DNA of 64,000 nt from Amycolatopsis umgeniensis (GCF_014205155.1 NZ_JACHMX010000001.1:2728001-2792000), one strand, 5' to 3'; numbered from the stretch's first letter, positions 9,701 to 18,944 are shown. The notes: a model not told the origin generated them from the letters alone. Translations and numbers: made by a program.

Positions 9701-9966
9701 CGTATCTTTCGGCGTCCTACGTCGACATGACGGATTTGACCCCGCTGGCCGATCTCCCGCTGACTTCGTTGAATCTCTTGTCGTGCGCGCTGGGCGATAT
9801 CGGTCAGCTCGCTTCGCACCCCACCCTGACGACCATCATGATCTACGCCGCCGACACGGTGGACGTCCGGCCGTTGGCGGATCTCGACATCACTCTCTAC
9901 GCACGACCGAAAGACCGCATAATCGGGCTCGACGAACTCGGGCCTGGAGTGAAGGTGTTCGGCTGA
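6796..9966 (+). CDS. NACHT-domain STAND NTPase with C-terminal leucine-rich repeats
   Basis: 1056 residues. Residues 1-200 are helical and unlike any enzyme I recognise, as in NACHT N-terminal helical domains. The NTPase has Walker A GEAGSGKTTLL (285-295), Walker B MILVDGVDEID (365-375) and the TSR arginine segment at 401-403. A winged-helix region ends in FVHRTFQEFLAANE (591-604), a hallmark of NACHT proteins. From about residue 800 there are nine or ten leucine-rich repeats (LKVLDLSFDD, LTEVGLYF, LTRLRLMGCS). In bacteria this NLR-like build is known from phage-defence proteins, where the C-terminus senses and the N-terminus acts. No separate effector gene is nearby, so defence is inference. 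The start is two bases after the bcp stop. The 3' third looks less GC-rich than its surroundings. Confidence 0.9.
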   Translation: MTGLEGPALKLGGSIATYAAKSWLQRRRKKTERESSLAELAADELKGPLEKRKLENLVETIGLQVAEELKPVLAARFSTLPENEIAATFLAVEDTLGKVDLSDEALLADDADPELLARRVREQFPARSALLAERAADLYELALDLACRHLVMVVRHLPSFRSTTLAEILGRLTRQSDQLDQLLARIPKTSLTAPAGTDHDAEFRTDYLSLLARKLDKLDLLGLTKDDQPTLPLTVAYLSLSVSSESSRGDDRPEDWFAKHPGRRDGTTMRAESAIGEEHRTLVRGEAGSGKTTLLNWLAISAAGSRFTGKLAPWNGFVPFPIRLRSFADGALPGAEHFVAHAAPTLAGRAPANWADRVLRSGKAMILVDGVDEIDAPRRRKVKDWLQELGLTYPEARFVVTSRSAAADQRWLYQEGFGSVLLEPMSANDIHALVDKWHEAAVSVRPEEDLDEARRRLLSQLSNRPHLRTLASSPLLCSMLCALNWAHRSELPRDRMDLYRKALSMLLHLRDTARSITVLLTEQQKQILLGHLAWRLTSGGKVELPKDEVLEHIAYRLRWLPHVDHSSEEVLAHLLERSGVLREPVSGKVDFVHRTFQEFLAANEATEAGYLDTLITHAHRDTWRETVIMACGHAKHHQANKLLTEILDRAEAEPRHTRRLRLLAAACLETVSNVDPAVIERVEQVIREHLVPPRDLRETRSLASVGPRLLRYLPETTDGLSEAAAAATVRAATLTAGDDALRLLRSYAQDSRESVQEQLREAWQYFDPERFADEVLADSPLWNGKIVVTAGRLLPYTRRLRRLESLSVALPTSEELPGIDLLSEVPALKVLDLSFDDNAVVDLKPLADHPKLTEVGLYFAKKFTGLKALKSLTELEDLTLFRSSPWRGLEALGHLTQVQSLSLDNLQSVESLEALSAMTSLTRLRLMGCSHRALAATPPMPGIDMLSLDGGMKTGIAARLIAETFPGLTYLSASYVDMTDLTPLADLPLTSLNLLSCALGDIGQLASHPTLTTIMIYAADTVDVRPLADLDITLYARPKDRIIGLDELGPGVKVFG

Positions 9967-9967
9967 A

Positions 9968-9990
9968 GTCGCGAGCGGCGGTTCGGGTCA
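9968..9990 (+). repeat. Degenerate copy of the GTCGTGAGTGGCGATTCG repeat
   Basis: Reads GTCGCGAGCGGCGG then TTCGGGTCA, matching the 33.2 kb copy at 20 of 23 bases; all three changes are transitions. It sits just after the NACHT stop and before a palindrome, the same order as at 33.2 kb. Confidence 0.5.
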
Positions 9991-10039
9991 TCGAGGGCAA
10001 AGGTGCCGGGCCGGGTCGCTCGCCTGTGTCGGTTTCGGG

Positions 10040-10094
10040 TGTCGCGAAAGCCACTTTCGGGACGTCTGGTGTCCCGAAAGTGGCTTTCGCGACA
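10040..10094. terminator. 24-bp palindrome, TGTCGCGAAAGCC type, convergent junction
   Basis: Perfect 24-bp arms (10040-10063, 10071-10094) with a 7-base loop. Both arms are identical in sequence to those of the palindrome at 57441. It lies between the NACHT gene and the convergent rdgB. Confidence 0.75.
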
Positions 10095-10131
10095 TCAGGG
10101 CCGCGCGAGTACACCCACCACTCTCGAGAAC

Positions 10132-10737
10132 CTAACCGGCCAGCTTCCGCAGTTCTCCCACCAGCGCCCGCAACGCCTTGCCCCGATGCGAGGCACCGTC
10201 CTTTTCGGACGGTTCCAGCTCGGCGGAAGTCCGCGCCCCGCCCTCCGGCACGAAGATCGGGTCGTATCCGAATCCGTTGGCACCACGGCGTTCCCGGATC
10301 AGCGAGCCTCGCCATTCGCCGCGCACCACGGTCTCGTCGCCACCGGGGACGACGAGCGCCGCCGCGCAGACGAACGCCGCGCCCATCCGCTCGTCGGGGG
10401 TGTCGGACAGTTGCGCCAGCACGAGATCCAGGTTCGCCTCGTCGTCGCCGTGCTTGCCGGACCAACGGGCCGAGAGCACGCCCGGCATACCGTTGAGCGC
10501 GTCGATGGCGATACCCGAATCGTCGGCGATCGCGGGGAGGCCGGTCGCGGCGGACGCGTCCTGTGCCTTCGCGAGCGCGTTGCCTTCGAAGTCCGGGGCG
10601 GTTTCGGGTGCTTCGGGGAATTCGGGGACGTCGGCGAGGCCGATGACCTCGACGCCCTCGATCCCTTCCGCCACCAGGATGCGCCGGAGTTCGCCGAGCT
10701 TCTTCGCGTTGCGGGTGGCGAGAAGCAGCTTGGTCAC
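10132..10737 (-). CDS. rdgB: Non-canonical purine NTP pyrophosphatase (RdgB/HAM1)
   Basis: 201 residues. It hydrolyses ITP, dITP and XTP to monophosphates, keeping them out of nucleic acids. Family motifs are visible: [15 protein letters not shown] at the N-terminus, the metal-site [30 protein letters not shown], and [12 protein letters not shown] with SHRGKAL near the end. It is the last gene of the rph-rdgB pair, overlapping the rph stop by ATGA. The order matches M. tuberculosis Rv1340-Rv1341. Confidence 0.95.
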   Translation of the reverse strand: MTKLLLATRNAKKLGELRRILVAEGIEGVEVIGLADVPEFPEAPETAPDFEGNALAKAQDASAATGLPAIADDSGIAIDALNGMPGVLSARWSGKHGDDEANLDLVLAQLSDTPDERMGAAFVCAAALVVPGGDETVVRGEWRGSLIRERRGANGFGYDPIFVPEGGARTSAELEPSEKDGASHRGKALRALVGELRKLAG

Positions 10738-11519
10738 TTCGCGCCCTTCTTCTTGTCCGTACGCGGCTCGGGCAGTTCGCCCGGGTACGGCAGCGCGAGC
10801 GCCTCGGTCTGCAGGCGGGTCAGCTCTTCGCAGCCCGCGAGCGCGATGTCCAGCATGGTGTCCAAAGTGGACCGCGCGAAGGTGGCACCCTCACCGGTGC
10901 CCTGCACCTCGATCAGGGTGCCCGCGTCGGTGGCGACGACGTTCATGTCGACCTCCGCGCGAGAGTCCTCTTCGTAGGGCAGGTCGAGACGCACGCGGCC
11001 GTCGACGACGCCCACGCTCACCGCGGCCACCGAGGACGAAAGCGGCTGCGGGTCGGCGAGGCGGCCAGCGGCGCCGAGCCAGGTGACGGCGTCCGCGAGC
11101 GCGACGTAGCCGCCGGTCACCGCGGCCGTGCGAGTGCCGCCGTCGGCCTGGATGACATCGCAGTCGATGACGATCGTGTTCTCCCCCAGCGCCGCCAGGT
11201 CGATGCAGGCGCGCAGGGACCGGCCGATCAGCCGGGAGATCTCGTGTGTGCGGCCGCCGACGCGGCCCTTGATGGATTCGCGGTCGCTGCGGGTGTTGGT
11301 CGCGGACGGCAGCATCGCGTACTCGGCGGTGACCCAGCCGAGGCCGGAACCGGCCCGCCAGCGGGGGACGCCTTCGGTGACGCTCGCCGCGCACAGCACC
11401 CGGGTGTCGCCGAACTCGATCAACACCGAGCCCGCGGGCCATCGCTGGAAGCCGCGGGTGATCTTGATGTCGCGAAGCTGGTCGTCGTTCCTGCCGTCTT
11501 TTCTCGCCACGGCCGCCAC
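10734..11519 (-). CDS. rph: Ribonuclease PH
   Basis: 261 residues. It is a phosphorolytic 3'-exoribonuclease that trims tRNA 3' ends. Typical segments are [41 protein letters not shown] (phosphate-binding Arg residues), [29 protein letters not shown] and the C-terminal [11 protein letters not shown]. It overlaps rdgB by ATGA and lies 14 bases downstream of the phosphodiesterase-like gene, so one operon is likely. Confidence 0.95.
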   Translation of the reverse strand: MAAVARKDGRNDDQLRDIKITRGFQRWPAGSVLIEFGDTRVLCAASVTEGVPRWRAGSGLGWVTAEYAMLPSATNTRSDRESIKGRVGGRTHEISRLIGRSLRACIDLAALGENTIVIDCDVIQADGGTRTAAVTGGYVALADAVTWLGAAGRLADPQPLSSSVAAVSVGVVDGRVRLDLPYEEDSRAEVDMNVVATDAGTLIEVQGTGEGATFARSTLDTMLDIALAGCEELTRLQTEALALPYPGELPEPRTDKKKGAK

Positions 11520-11533
11520 TCTAGAACCCCGCG

Positions 11534-12301
11534 TCAGAGGTCGTAGACGGCGCCCTGCTCGACCAGCTCCGCCTCGGGGAAAGCGACGGCCGCCTCGGCG
11601 AGGACGGCGTCGCGGTCGGTCCAGGGCGCGACGTGGGTCAGCAGCAGCCGCCCCGCCCCCGCCTTGCGCCCCAGTTCCCCGGCTTCCTTACCGGACAGGT
11701 GGACGCCGGACGGCCGGTCGGGAGAGTCGGTCCAGGACGCTTCGGACAGCAGGACGTCGACGCCGGCGGCGAGGTCGGTCAAGGTGTCGCAGACGCCGGT
11801 GTCGCCGGTATAGGCGAGCGTCGTGCCGCCGTGCGCGAAACGCAGGCCGAACGCCGGGGTCGGATGGTCGACCGGGACCGCGGTGACCTCGAACGGCCCG
11901 ATCTCCATGGGCCCGGCGCACAGGACCTCGAAGGCGAAGACGTCGGAAAGATCGGTCGTCGCCCGCTCTTCCTCGTTCGCCGCGTAGGCGTAGGCGAGCC
12001 GCTCGTGCACGTCAGAGGGCCCGTACACCGGGAGCCGTCGCGGCCTCGCCGGATACGGCAGCGCGGGGTGGTAGCGCCGCAGCACGGTGAGCGCGCTGAC
12101 GTCGGCGCAGTGATCGGGGTGCAGATGCGAGAGGATCAGCGCGTCCAGATCGAACGGGTCGCGCAGCCCCTGCAGCCTGGCGAGCGTCCCGTTGCCGAGT
12201 TCGAGCCCCAGGACGAACCCGTCCGCCTCGATCAGGTAGCCGGACGCGGCGGCGTTGGGCCCGGGGATGCTGCCTGAGCAGCCGAGGATCGTGAGACGCA
12301 C
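11534..12301 (-). CDS. MBL-fold phosphodiesterase, Rv1339-like
   Basis: 255 residues with the metallo-beta-lactamase fold. The metal-binding motif is [11 protein letters not shown], followed by [23 protein letters not shown] and a C-terminal [10 protein letters not shown]. Sequence and neighbours (murI above, rph-rdgB below) match M. tuberculosis Rv1339, described as an atypical class II cyclic-nucleotide phosphodiesterase that lowers cAMP. The cAMP role here is by orthology. It is cytoplasmic, with no signal peptide. Confidence 0.85.
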   Translation of the reverse strand: MRLTILGCSGSIPGPNAAASGYLIEADGFVLGLELGNGTLARLQGLRDPFDLDALILSHLHPDHCADVSALTVLRRYHPALPYPARPRRLPVYGPSDVHERLAYAYAANEEERATTDLSDVFAFEVLCAGPMEIGPFEVTAVPVDHPTPAFGLRFAHGGTTLAYTGDTGVCDTLTDLAAGVDVLLSEASWTDSPDRPSGVHLSGKEAGELGRKAGAGRLLLTHVAPWTDRDAVLAEAAVAFPEAELVEQGAVYDL

Positions 12302-12330
12302 TGTGACACCTTAAGCACGGAATCGGCGAT

Positions 12331-13137
12331 TTACGCGCTGGTGGGAGCCAGCACACCCGGAGCGAAACCCATGAACCGCTGAGCGAGTCTGGTGAACGGC
12401 TCGGCGGATCCGGTGGCGACGAACTCGTGCCGCGGCGGGGTGTCGCGTTCGGCGAGGAGATCGTCCTCGGTGAGGACGCGCACGAGGTCACGCGCGGTCT
12501 CTTCGGCGCTGGACACCAGCGTGACGTCCTGGCCCATGACGATCTGCAACACCCCGGACAGCAACGGGTAATGCGTGCAGCCCATGACGAGTGTGTCGAC
12601 CTGTGCGTCCAGCAGTGGTTCCAGATAACCCTGCGCGAGCCCGAGCACCTGGCGTCCGGTGGTGATCCCGCGTTCGACGAAGTCCACGAACCGCGGGCAC
12701 GCGACGCTGGTGATCTCGACGTCCTGAGCGGCGTTGAAGGCGTCGTCGTAGGCACGGGACCGGACGGTGCCCTCAGTGCCGATCACGCCGATGCGGCCGG
12801 AGCGAGTCGCGGAGACGGCCCGGCGCGCGGCCGGGAGGACGACCTCGACCACGGGGACGTCGTAGCGCTCCCTCGCGTCGCGAAGACAAGCGGCGGAGGC
12901 GGTGTTGCAGGCGATGACCAGCGCCTTCACCCCGCCGTCGACGATGTCGTCCAAAGCCGCGAGCGCGTACTCGCGCGCCGTCGCGATGGGAAGCGGACCG
13001 TACGGGTTGCGGGCGGTGTCGCCGACGTAGCGCAACTGCTCACCGGGCAGCTGCTCCAGGATCGCCCTGGCGACGGTGAGCCCACCCACTCCGGAATCGA
13101 AGACGCCGATCGGGGCGTCGGCGCTCGGCTTGCTCAC
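12331..13137 (-). CDS. murI: Glutamate racemase
   Basis: 268 residues. It makes D-glutamate for peptidoglycan. [13 protein letters not shown] opens the protein. The two catalytic cysteines sit in ACNTAS (Cys77) and MGCTHYPLL (Cys187), with [11 protein letters not shown] between. Its start overlaps the rhomboid stop by ATGA (13134-13137). The order rhomboid-murI-phosphodiesterase-rph-rdgB is the mycobacterial one. Confidence 0.95.
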   Translation of the reverse strand: MSKPSADAPIGVFDSGVGGLTVARAILEQLPGEQLRYVGDTARNPYGPLPIATAREYALAALDDIVDGGVKALVIACNTASAACLRDARERYDVPVVEVVLPAARRAVSATRSGRIGVIGTEGTVRSRAYDDAFNAAQDVEITSVACPRFVDFVERGITTGRQVLGLAQGYLEPLLDAQVDTLVMGCTHYPLLSGVLQIVMGQDVTLVSSAEETARDLVRVLTEDDLLAERDTPPRHEFVATGSAEPFTRLAQRFMGFAPGVLAPTSA

Positions 13138-13799
13138 CCGGCGAGGTTACCCGGACCGGTCGCTTTCCTGGCTCGGGACCTGTCCATCCGCGCCACCACC
13201 CAGGCCGCGAAGATCCCGGACAGCGCGCCGAACAGGTGGCCCTGCCACGAGACGTTCGGATCACCCGGCAGCAGCCCCCAGAGCATCCCGCTCCAGATGC
13301 CCAGCAGCAGGACGGCCACCAGGATCTGCCCGACAGCACGGTTGAAGATGCCCCTGACCAGTAGGAAAGCGAGCCAACCGAACGCGACGCCGGACGCGCC
13401 GACGGTCACCGTGCCACTCGGCGCGATCAGCCAGACGCCGAGACCGGAGAGCACCCAGATGATCGCCGTGACCAGCACCCACCGGCCGATGCCCGCGGCC
13501 ATCGCGAGGAAGGCGAACACCAGTACCGGGACGGTGTTGGAGAACAGGTGCCCCCAGCCCGAGTGCAGCAGCGGCGCCCAAAGAACGCCGTCGAGCCCGG
13601 AGACGTCACGGGCGAGGATGCCGCCCTGGTCGAGGTCGGCGGGCAGTACCACGTCGACCAGCTCGACCAGGTAGAGCAGCACGGTGAAGGCCAGCGCCAC
13701 GATCGCGGCGGCCGTCGGGTTCGACGGGAGGACACGTTTGGCCGGATCCGTACCGGACGACTCGCTCGCCGGGACCGGCTGGGAAGGCAAAGTGGTCAC
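13134..13799 (-). CDS. Rhomboid-family intramembrane serine protease
   Basis: 221 residues with about six membrane segments. The catalytic Ser136 lies in [12 protein letters not shown] and the partner His188 in [12 protein letters not shown], with the conserved GHLFSN (His84, Asn88) in the first loop region. Rhomboids cut substrates within the membrane; the substrate here is unknown. It is orthologous by position to Rv1337. The GTG start is six bases behind a TAGCCT hexamer. Confidence 0.9.
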   Translation of the reverse strand: MTTLPSQPVPASESSGTDPAKRVLPSNPTAAAIVALAFTVLLYLVELVDVVLPADLDQGGILARDVSGLDGVLWAPLLHSGWGHLFSNTVPVLVFAFLAMAAGIGRWVLVTAIIWVLSGLGVWLIAPSGTVTVGASGVAFGWLAFLLVRGIFNRAVGQILVAVLLLGIWSGMLWGLLPGDPNVSWQGHLFGALSGIFAAWVVARMDRSRARKATGPGNLAG

Positions 13800-13805
13800 C
13801 TCCCC

Positions 13806-13811
13806 AGGCTA
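13806..13811 (-). promoter_or_regulatory. -10-like TAGCCT before rhomboid-murI operon
   Basis: On the minus strand TAGCCT is followed by six bases and GTG 13799. This is a candidate leaderless start for the rhomboid-murI-phosphodiesterase-rph-rdgB operon. Confidence 0.45.
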
Positions 13812-13868
13812 CGACGCGGATCGGCGGGATCGCCTCCGTGAGAACCCTGATTTGTCGGTGGTGAACGC

Positions 13869-13874
13869 TACGGT
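13869..13874 (+). promoter_or_regulatory. -10-like TACGGT before nat
   Basis: TACGGT, seven bases, then ATG 13882; no ribosome-binding site. It is divergent from the rhomboid promoter, whose start is about 80 bases away. Confidence 0.5.
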
Positions 13875-13881
13875 CGGTCGC

Positions 13882-14754
13882 ATGGGGATCTCTTCTTCCG
13901 AGCACGTCGACGTGCCGGCCTACCTCGCGCGACTCGCCCTCGAGCACGAGCCGCCGAGCCTCGGCGCGCTCTTCCGGCTGCACGCCGCACATGTGGAACG
14001 GGTGCCGTACGAAGACTTGGAAGTCCAGCTGGGCCGGGTGACCTCCTTGGATCCGTCGGTTTCGTTCGGCCGGATCGCCGCCGGTCGCGGTGGCTACTGC
14101 TATCACCTCAACGGCGCGTTCTCGGCGCTGCTTACGGCGCTCGGCTACCGGGTCACGCGGCATCCGGGCGGGGTGCAGGGCCATGGTGAGGAGGCCGGGA
14201 TCCACCTCAACCACCTGCCGCTGACCGTTTCCGGGCTGGCGGAGACACCGGAAACGAGCTGGTTCGTCGACGTGGGGCTCGGCGACGGCATCCACGAGCC
14301 GCTCCCGCTGCGTGAAGGCGAGTACAAACAGGGGCCGCTGGCGTTCCGCGTGCGGGAGTCGGAGGTCACGCCCGGCGGCTGGCGGTTCGACCACGACCGG
14401 CAGGGCAGCTTCGTCGGCATGGATTTCGCGCCGGAGACGGCCGTGATGCCGGACTTCGCCGAGAAGCACGTCGAGCTGTCCACGTCGGGGAGTTCCGGGT
14501 TCGTCCGCACGCTCGTGCTGCAACGGCGGGACGCGGCGGGTGTCGACTCGCTGCGCGCGCTGACTTTGAGCCGTCTGCCGGGCGGCAAAACGGTGCTGGA
14601 GTCACCGGCCGAGTGGTGGACGGCGATCGAGGACGTCTTCGGCGTGCCACGCGGTGGATTCACCGGTGAAGAACAGGACAGGCTGTGGCGGCAGGCCGTC
14701 TCCCAGCACGAAAGTCACGTCGGGGGAGGGAGAGAGGTCTTGCCGAGCGCGTAG
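13882..14754 (+). CDS. nat: Arylamine N-acetyltransferase
   Basis: 290 residues. The Cys-His-Asp triad is visible: Cys73 in RGGYCYHLNGAF, a His in GIHLNHLPL (108/111), and Asp130 in WFVDVGLGD. NAT enzymes move acetyl or similar acyl groups from CoA to arylamines; related proteins close ansamycin rings, but no polyketide genes are present here. The gene and the convergent racemase are inserted where mycobacteria have cysM directly next to rhomboid. Its 3' end overlaps the racemase gene by 40 bases tail to tail. Confidence 0.92.
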   Translation: MGISSSEHVDVPAYLARLALEHEPPSLGALFRLHAAHVERVPYEDLEVQLGRVTSLDPSVSFGRIAAGRGGYCYHLNGAFSALLTALGYRVTRHPGGVQGHGEEAGIHLNHLPLTVSGLAETPETSWFVDVGLGDGIHEPLPLREGEYKQGPLAFRVRESEVTPGGWRFDHDRQGSFVGMDFAPETAVMPDFAEKHVELSTSGSSGFVRTLVLQRRDAAGVDSLRALTLSRLPGGKTVLESPAEWWTAIEDVFGVPRGGFTGEEQDRLWRQAVSQHESHVGGGREVLPSA

Positions 14755-15428
14755 TCCACGGCCGCTTCGGCGTGCAGCCTGGTGGTCGGGAACGTGGGCA
14801 CCGGACTGTCCTCGGGGCCGACGAGCAGTTCGATCTCGGTGCACCCGTAGATGACACCCTCCGCCCCGGCGGCCACGATCCGCGCGATGACCTCGCGGTA
14901 CCGCTCGCGCGACTCGTCGGTGACGACGCCGTGGACGAGCTCGTCGTAGATGACCCGGTGCACCGTCTCGCGATCGGCTTCGTCCGGCACGAGCACGTCA
15001 AGGCCGTGCGCCGCCAGACGTTCGCGGTAGAACGGCTGGGCCATGGTGAAGCCGGTGCCCAGCAGACCGACGCGCCCGAGGTTCCCCGCTTTGATCGCGG
15101 TGGCCGTGGCGTCGGCGAGGTGCAGCAGCGGGATGCCGAGGCCGTCGGTGAGCTGGTCGGCGACCTTGTGCATCGTGTTGGTGCACAGGACGACGAAGTC
15201 CGCTCCGGCGGCTTCGAGGCCGCGCGCGGCTCGGTTCAGTTCGCGCCCGGCGTCGTCCCAGCGGCCTTCGGCCTGCATCGCTTCGATTTCGGCGAAGTCC
15301 ACGGAGTAGAGCACGGTGCGCGCGGAGTGGAACCCGCCGCGCAGCTCACGCACGCGCTCGTTGACCAGCCGGTAGTACTCGGCCGACGATTCCCAGCTCA
15401 TCCCGCCCAGCAACCCGATGACCTTCAT
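14715..15428 (-). CDS. Aspartate/glutamate racemase family protein
   Basis: 237 residues of the PLP-independent amino-acid racemase family. IGLLGGMSWESSAEYYR opens it. The two catalytic cysteines lie in VVLCTNTMHK and VIYGCTEIELL, and FPTTRLHAEAAVDYAL closes it. It interconverts L- and D-aspartate or a close relative; the substrate is not readable. The convergent overlap with nat means transcription of one runs into the other. Confidence 0.88.
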   Translation of the reverse strand: MKVIGLLGGMSWESSAEYYRLVNERVRELRGGFHSARTVLYSVDFAEIEAMQAEGRWDDAGRELNRAARGLEAAGADFVVLCTNTMHKVADQLTDGLGIPLLHLADATATAIKAGNLGRVGLLGTGFTMAQPFYRERLAAHGLDVLVPDEADRETVHRVIYDELVHGVVTDESRERYREVIARIVAAGAEGVIYGCTEIELLVGPEDSPVPTFPTTRLHAEAAVDYALGKTSLPPPT

Positions 15429-15430
15429 GG

Positions 15431-15493
15431 TGTCGTCCGTCCAGTCACATGTGTCGTCCGTCTGATCACAGATGCCGTCCGCTCAGTCACGCG
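15431..15493 (-). repeat. Array of three 21-bp units
   Basis: Three head-to-tail 21-bp units (15431, 15452, 15473). Read on the minus strand each is of the form YGYGTGAYYRG then a part like ACGGACGACA. It begins two bases upstream of the racemase start codon. The same unit family and the same count of three occur at 33.2, 42.3 and 53.6 kb. Confidence 0.75.
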
Positions 15494-15526
15494 AAAGCAC
15501 CGAGTCAGCTCCGGCTTGCAAGTACG

Positions 15527-15571
15527 TGAAGGCCTCCTTCACTGCGTCTAGCGCAGCGAAGGAGGCCTTCA
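15527..15571. terminator. 20-bp palindrome downstream of cysM
   Basis: Arms 15527-15546 and 15552-15571 with one mismatch and loop TCTAG; the arm opens TGAAGGCCTCCTTC, as at 363. It lies 48 bases past the cysM stop. Confidence 0.7.
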
Positions 15572-15619
15572 TACCGCCATCGTGCCAGCGCGACCGGTTC
15601 GGCGATGGGTCTCGTGAGG

Positions 15620-16573
<954 letters not shown>

Positions 16574-16846
16574 TCAGCCACCGGCCACGGCGGGCAGGAT
16601 GGTCAGGGTGTCGCCGTCCTTGACCTCGGCCTCGAGACCACCGGAGAAGCGGACGTCCTCGTCGTTGACGTAGACGTTGACGAAACGGTGCAGCTTCTCT
16701 TCCTTGACCAGGCGGGCCTTGAGGCCGCCGTGGCGGGACTCGATGTCGTCGATCACCTCGAGCACGGTCTTGCCGCTCGCCTCGACGGACTTCTCGCCGC
16801 CGGTGTGCGTACGCAGGATGGTCGGGATGGACACGGTCACGGCCAT
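16574..16846 (-). CDS. cysO: Sulfur-carrier protein CysO (MoaD/ThiS fold)
   Basis: 90 residues with a ubiquitin-like fold. The C-terminal diglycine (ILPAVAGG) is the site that becomes a thiocarboxylate. It supplies sulfur to CysM, giving a CysO-cysteine adduct that Mec then cleaves. GDTLTILPAVAGG and VNVYVNDEDVRF are family segments. Confidence 0.94.
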   Translation of the reverse strand: MAVTVSIPTILRTHTGGEKSVEASGKTVLEVIDDIESRHGGLKARLVKEEKLHRFVNVYVNDEDVRFSGGLEAEVKDGDTLTILPAVAGG

Positions 16847-16918
16847 GGTTTTCTACCTCCGGTGGGTTCTCTACTACGCAGACGTTCGGTCCGGCCCGGG
16901 TTATTCCGGGACCGGGGT

Positions 16919-17335
16919 TCAGCCGGTGATCTCGACGGGCTCCTCGGTGATCTCCCCGTCCACGATCCGGTAAGACCGGAACTGGTGCGAATCGGGGTCC
17001 TTGGTGGAGACGAGCACGTAATGCGCGTCGGGTTCCGAGGCGTACGAGACATCGGTGCGTGACGGATAGGCGTCGGTCGCGGTGTGCGAGTGGTAGATGA
17101 CCACCGGGACCTCGTCGTTGGCGTCCATCTCGCGGTAGAGCTTGAGCAGATCACCCGAGTCGAATTCGTAGAACGTGGGCGAGCGGGCCGCGTTCAGCAT
17201 CGGGATGTACCGCTCGGGGCTGTCCGACCCTTGCGGACCGGCGATCACCCCGCACGCCTCATCGGGATGGTCACGGCGGGCATGGGCGACGATCTCGTCG
17301 ACGAGTTCACGGCGGATCCGGAGCACATCGCACAT
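16919..17335 (-). CDS. mec: CysO-cysteine peptidase Mec (JAMM metalloprotease)
   Basis: 138 residues. The zinc site HSHTATDAYPSRTD fits the JAMM pattern HxH...SxxD, with the catalytic Glu before it in PDEACGVIAG. It releases cysteine from CysO. The chosen ATG opens the homologous MCDVLRIRRELVDEI; an upstream in-frame ATG (17362) would add nine residues. It is first of mec-cysO-cysM in transcription order. Confidence 0.92.
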   Translation of the reverse strand: MCDVLRIRRELVDEIVAHARRDHPDEACGVIAGPQGSDSPERYIPMLNAARSPTFYEFDSGDLLKLYREMDANDEVPVVIYHSHTATDAYPSRTDVSYASEPDAHYVLVSTKDPDSHQFRSYRIVDGEITEEPVEITG

Positions 17336-17397
17336 CTTAGGTGCTGGACGCGGCCGGTCCATACTCTGAGATTGCGGCCACTCGAACCCACGCTCGT

Positions 17398-18390
17398 TCA
17401 GGAGAGCGCTTCGGGCCAGACGTCGCGGTAGGCACGCATGCCACCGGCCGAAGTGGCGTGCAGCACTCCGTGCACCATCGCGCGCCCGAACACCCGCGCG
17501 GCCGCCGAGCACAGCGTGTCCAGCACGGCCGCCCGCCGCGTCGCCGCGACCGGGCCCGCGCCGCCGGGGAGTTCCCGGTCGCCGGTCGCCAGCGCGAACA
17601 CCGTGTCGCCGTCGAACATCGTGTGCGCCGGGCGGACAGCCCTGGCGAGACCGTCCTGCGCGGCCACCGCGAGCCGTCGCGCCTCCGCTTTGGACAGCGC
17701 CGCGTCGACGGCGACCACGCCGATCGTCGTGTTGAGCCCGGCGGCCTTCGCCTCGACGTCGCCGGGCCGGTCGGGCCAGCGGACGGCGAACTCGCCGTCG
17801 ACCTCGTGATCCGCGGCGAACGCGCGGCCGGTCGAGAGGTCGACGGCCTCTCCGGCGGCGTTCACCGCCGCGACGACGCCGACCGTGAACTCCCCGACCC
17901 GCTCCGAGGCCGTCCCGATCCCACCTTTGAGTGATCCCGCCTTCGCCCCGGCGCCCGCTCCGACGGTCCCCAGCGGCACCGGACCGGCCTTGGCCGCTTC
18001 GCAGGCCGCGTAACCGAAAGAAGCGTCCGGACGGTTGCCCCAGTCACCGCGCGGGAGGTCGAACAGCACCGCGGCGGGCACGATCGGCACCACCTCGTGC
18101 GGCCGCGTCCCGACCGGTATCCCCAGGTTCCGCTCGGCGAGCCAGCGCATGACGCCGTCCGCCGCCGCCAGCCCGTACGCGCTCCCGCCGGACAGGCAGA
18201 TCGCGTTGACGTGCTGGACCAGGTTCTCCGGCTCCAGCAGGTTGGTCTCCCGGGTACCGGGCGCGCCGCCGCGCTGGTCGACCGCCCCGACCGCGCCGCC
18301 GGGGACCAGCACGACCGTCGTCCCGGTCGCCCAGCCGTCACCGACCCGCTCGTGATGCCCGACGAGCACTCCGGGAACGTCGGTGATCAC
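17398..18390 (-). CDS. P1 family (DmpA/S58) peptidase, Rv1333-like
   Basis: 330 residues. [35 protein letters not shown] and AGSLKGGIGTAS are typical of the self-processing DmpA/NylC hydrolases that act as aminopeptidases or amidases. The C-terminal half ATSAGGMRAYRDVWPEAL is also diagnostic. The substrate is unknown. The start is a GTG overlapping the DUF2017 stop as GTGA, so the open frame further upstream is not coding. The position equals Rv1333. Confidence 0.88.
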   Translation of the reverse strand: MITDVPGVLVGHHERVGDGWATGTTVVLVPGGAVGAVDQRGGAPGTRETNLLEPENLVQHVNAICLSGGSAYGLAAADGVMRWLAERNLGIPVGTRPHEVVPIVPAAVLFDLPRGDWGNRPDASFGYAACEAAKAGPVPLGTVGAGAGAKAGSLKGGIGTASERVGEFTVGVVAAVNAAGEAVDLSTGRAFAADHEVDGEFAVRWPDRPGDVEAKAAGLNTTIGVVAVDAALSKAEARRLAVAAQDGLARAVRPAHTMFDGDTVFALATGDRELPGGAGPVAATRRAAVLDTLCSAAARVFGRAMVHGVLHATSAGGMRAYRDVWPEALS

Positions 18391-18944
18391 GATGTCAGCG
18401 ACTGGATGAGGGTCTCCTGCACCCAGGTCAGCCAGTGGTAGACGCCGAGGTGCGGGGCGCGGGGATCGTCCTCGGGAAGCTCGTCGGGCATGTCCTCGGT
18501 GACGTCGAGCGCGGTGCCCAGCGCCAGCCGGACGTCGTTGAGCGCGCCGAGCCACGCGTCGGCCTGCTCGAAGGTCAGCCGCACGTTCCCGCCGTCCCTC
18601 GGCAGGGTGTCCAGCACGATCTTGGCGACGCCGACCTTCTTGTCCAGCAGATCGGGCTCGTGGAGCGACCGCATCGCGGCGGCCGAGTCGATGTCCTCGC
18701 GGGTCGGGTTGTCCGGGTCCAGTTTGTGGAAGTCCGGCAGCAGCCGTGAGAGCACCGGATCGTCCGGCGACTCCGTCGGGCCGGTGCGGATGCCGGTCAG
18801 CTCCGCCAGCTCGTCCTGCGGCGCCTCCTCGGCGCGCGCGGTGAGCATGTCCTCCAGCTGGCTGACCAGACCGCGCAAGACCGCGGCCTCCTGCTGCTCG
18901 AACCCGGCGACAATGGTTTCGCCCTTGCGGCGCCATCCGTTCAT
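18387..18944 (-). CDS. DUF2017 family protein
   Basis: 185 residues, acidic and probably all helical ([25 protein letters not shown]). It matches the actinobacterial DUF2017 family found next to clpS (Rv1332). The role is unknown; a regulatory function has been suggested for homologues. It overlaps clpS by ATGA and the peptidase by GTGA. Confidence 0.85.
   Translation of the reverse strand: MNGWRRKGETIVAGFEQQEAAVLRGLVSQLEDMLTARAEEAPQDELAELTGIRTGPTESPDDPVLSRLLPDFHKLDPDNPTREDIDSAAAMRSLHEPDLLDKKVGVAKIVLDTLPRDGGNVRLTFEQADAWLGALNDVRLALGTALDVTEDMPDELPEDDPRAPHLGVYHWLTWVQETLIQSLTS

Noticed and set aside
13882..14754. Ansamycin amide synthase (RifF-like) of a rifamycin-type cluster
   Set aside because: No polyketide synthase or AHBA genes in the window; sequence fits ordinary arylamine N-acetyltransferase.
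18391..18936. Upstream extension of the P1 peptidase frame
   Set aside because: It runs through the DUF2017 gene in another frame; the GTGA overlap and start of homology place the real start at 18390.
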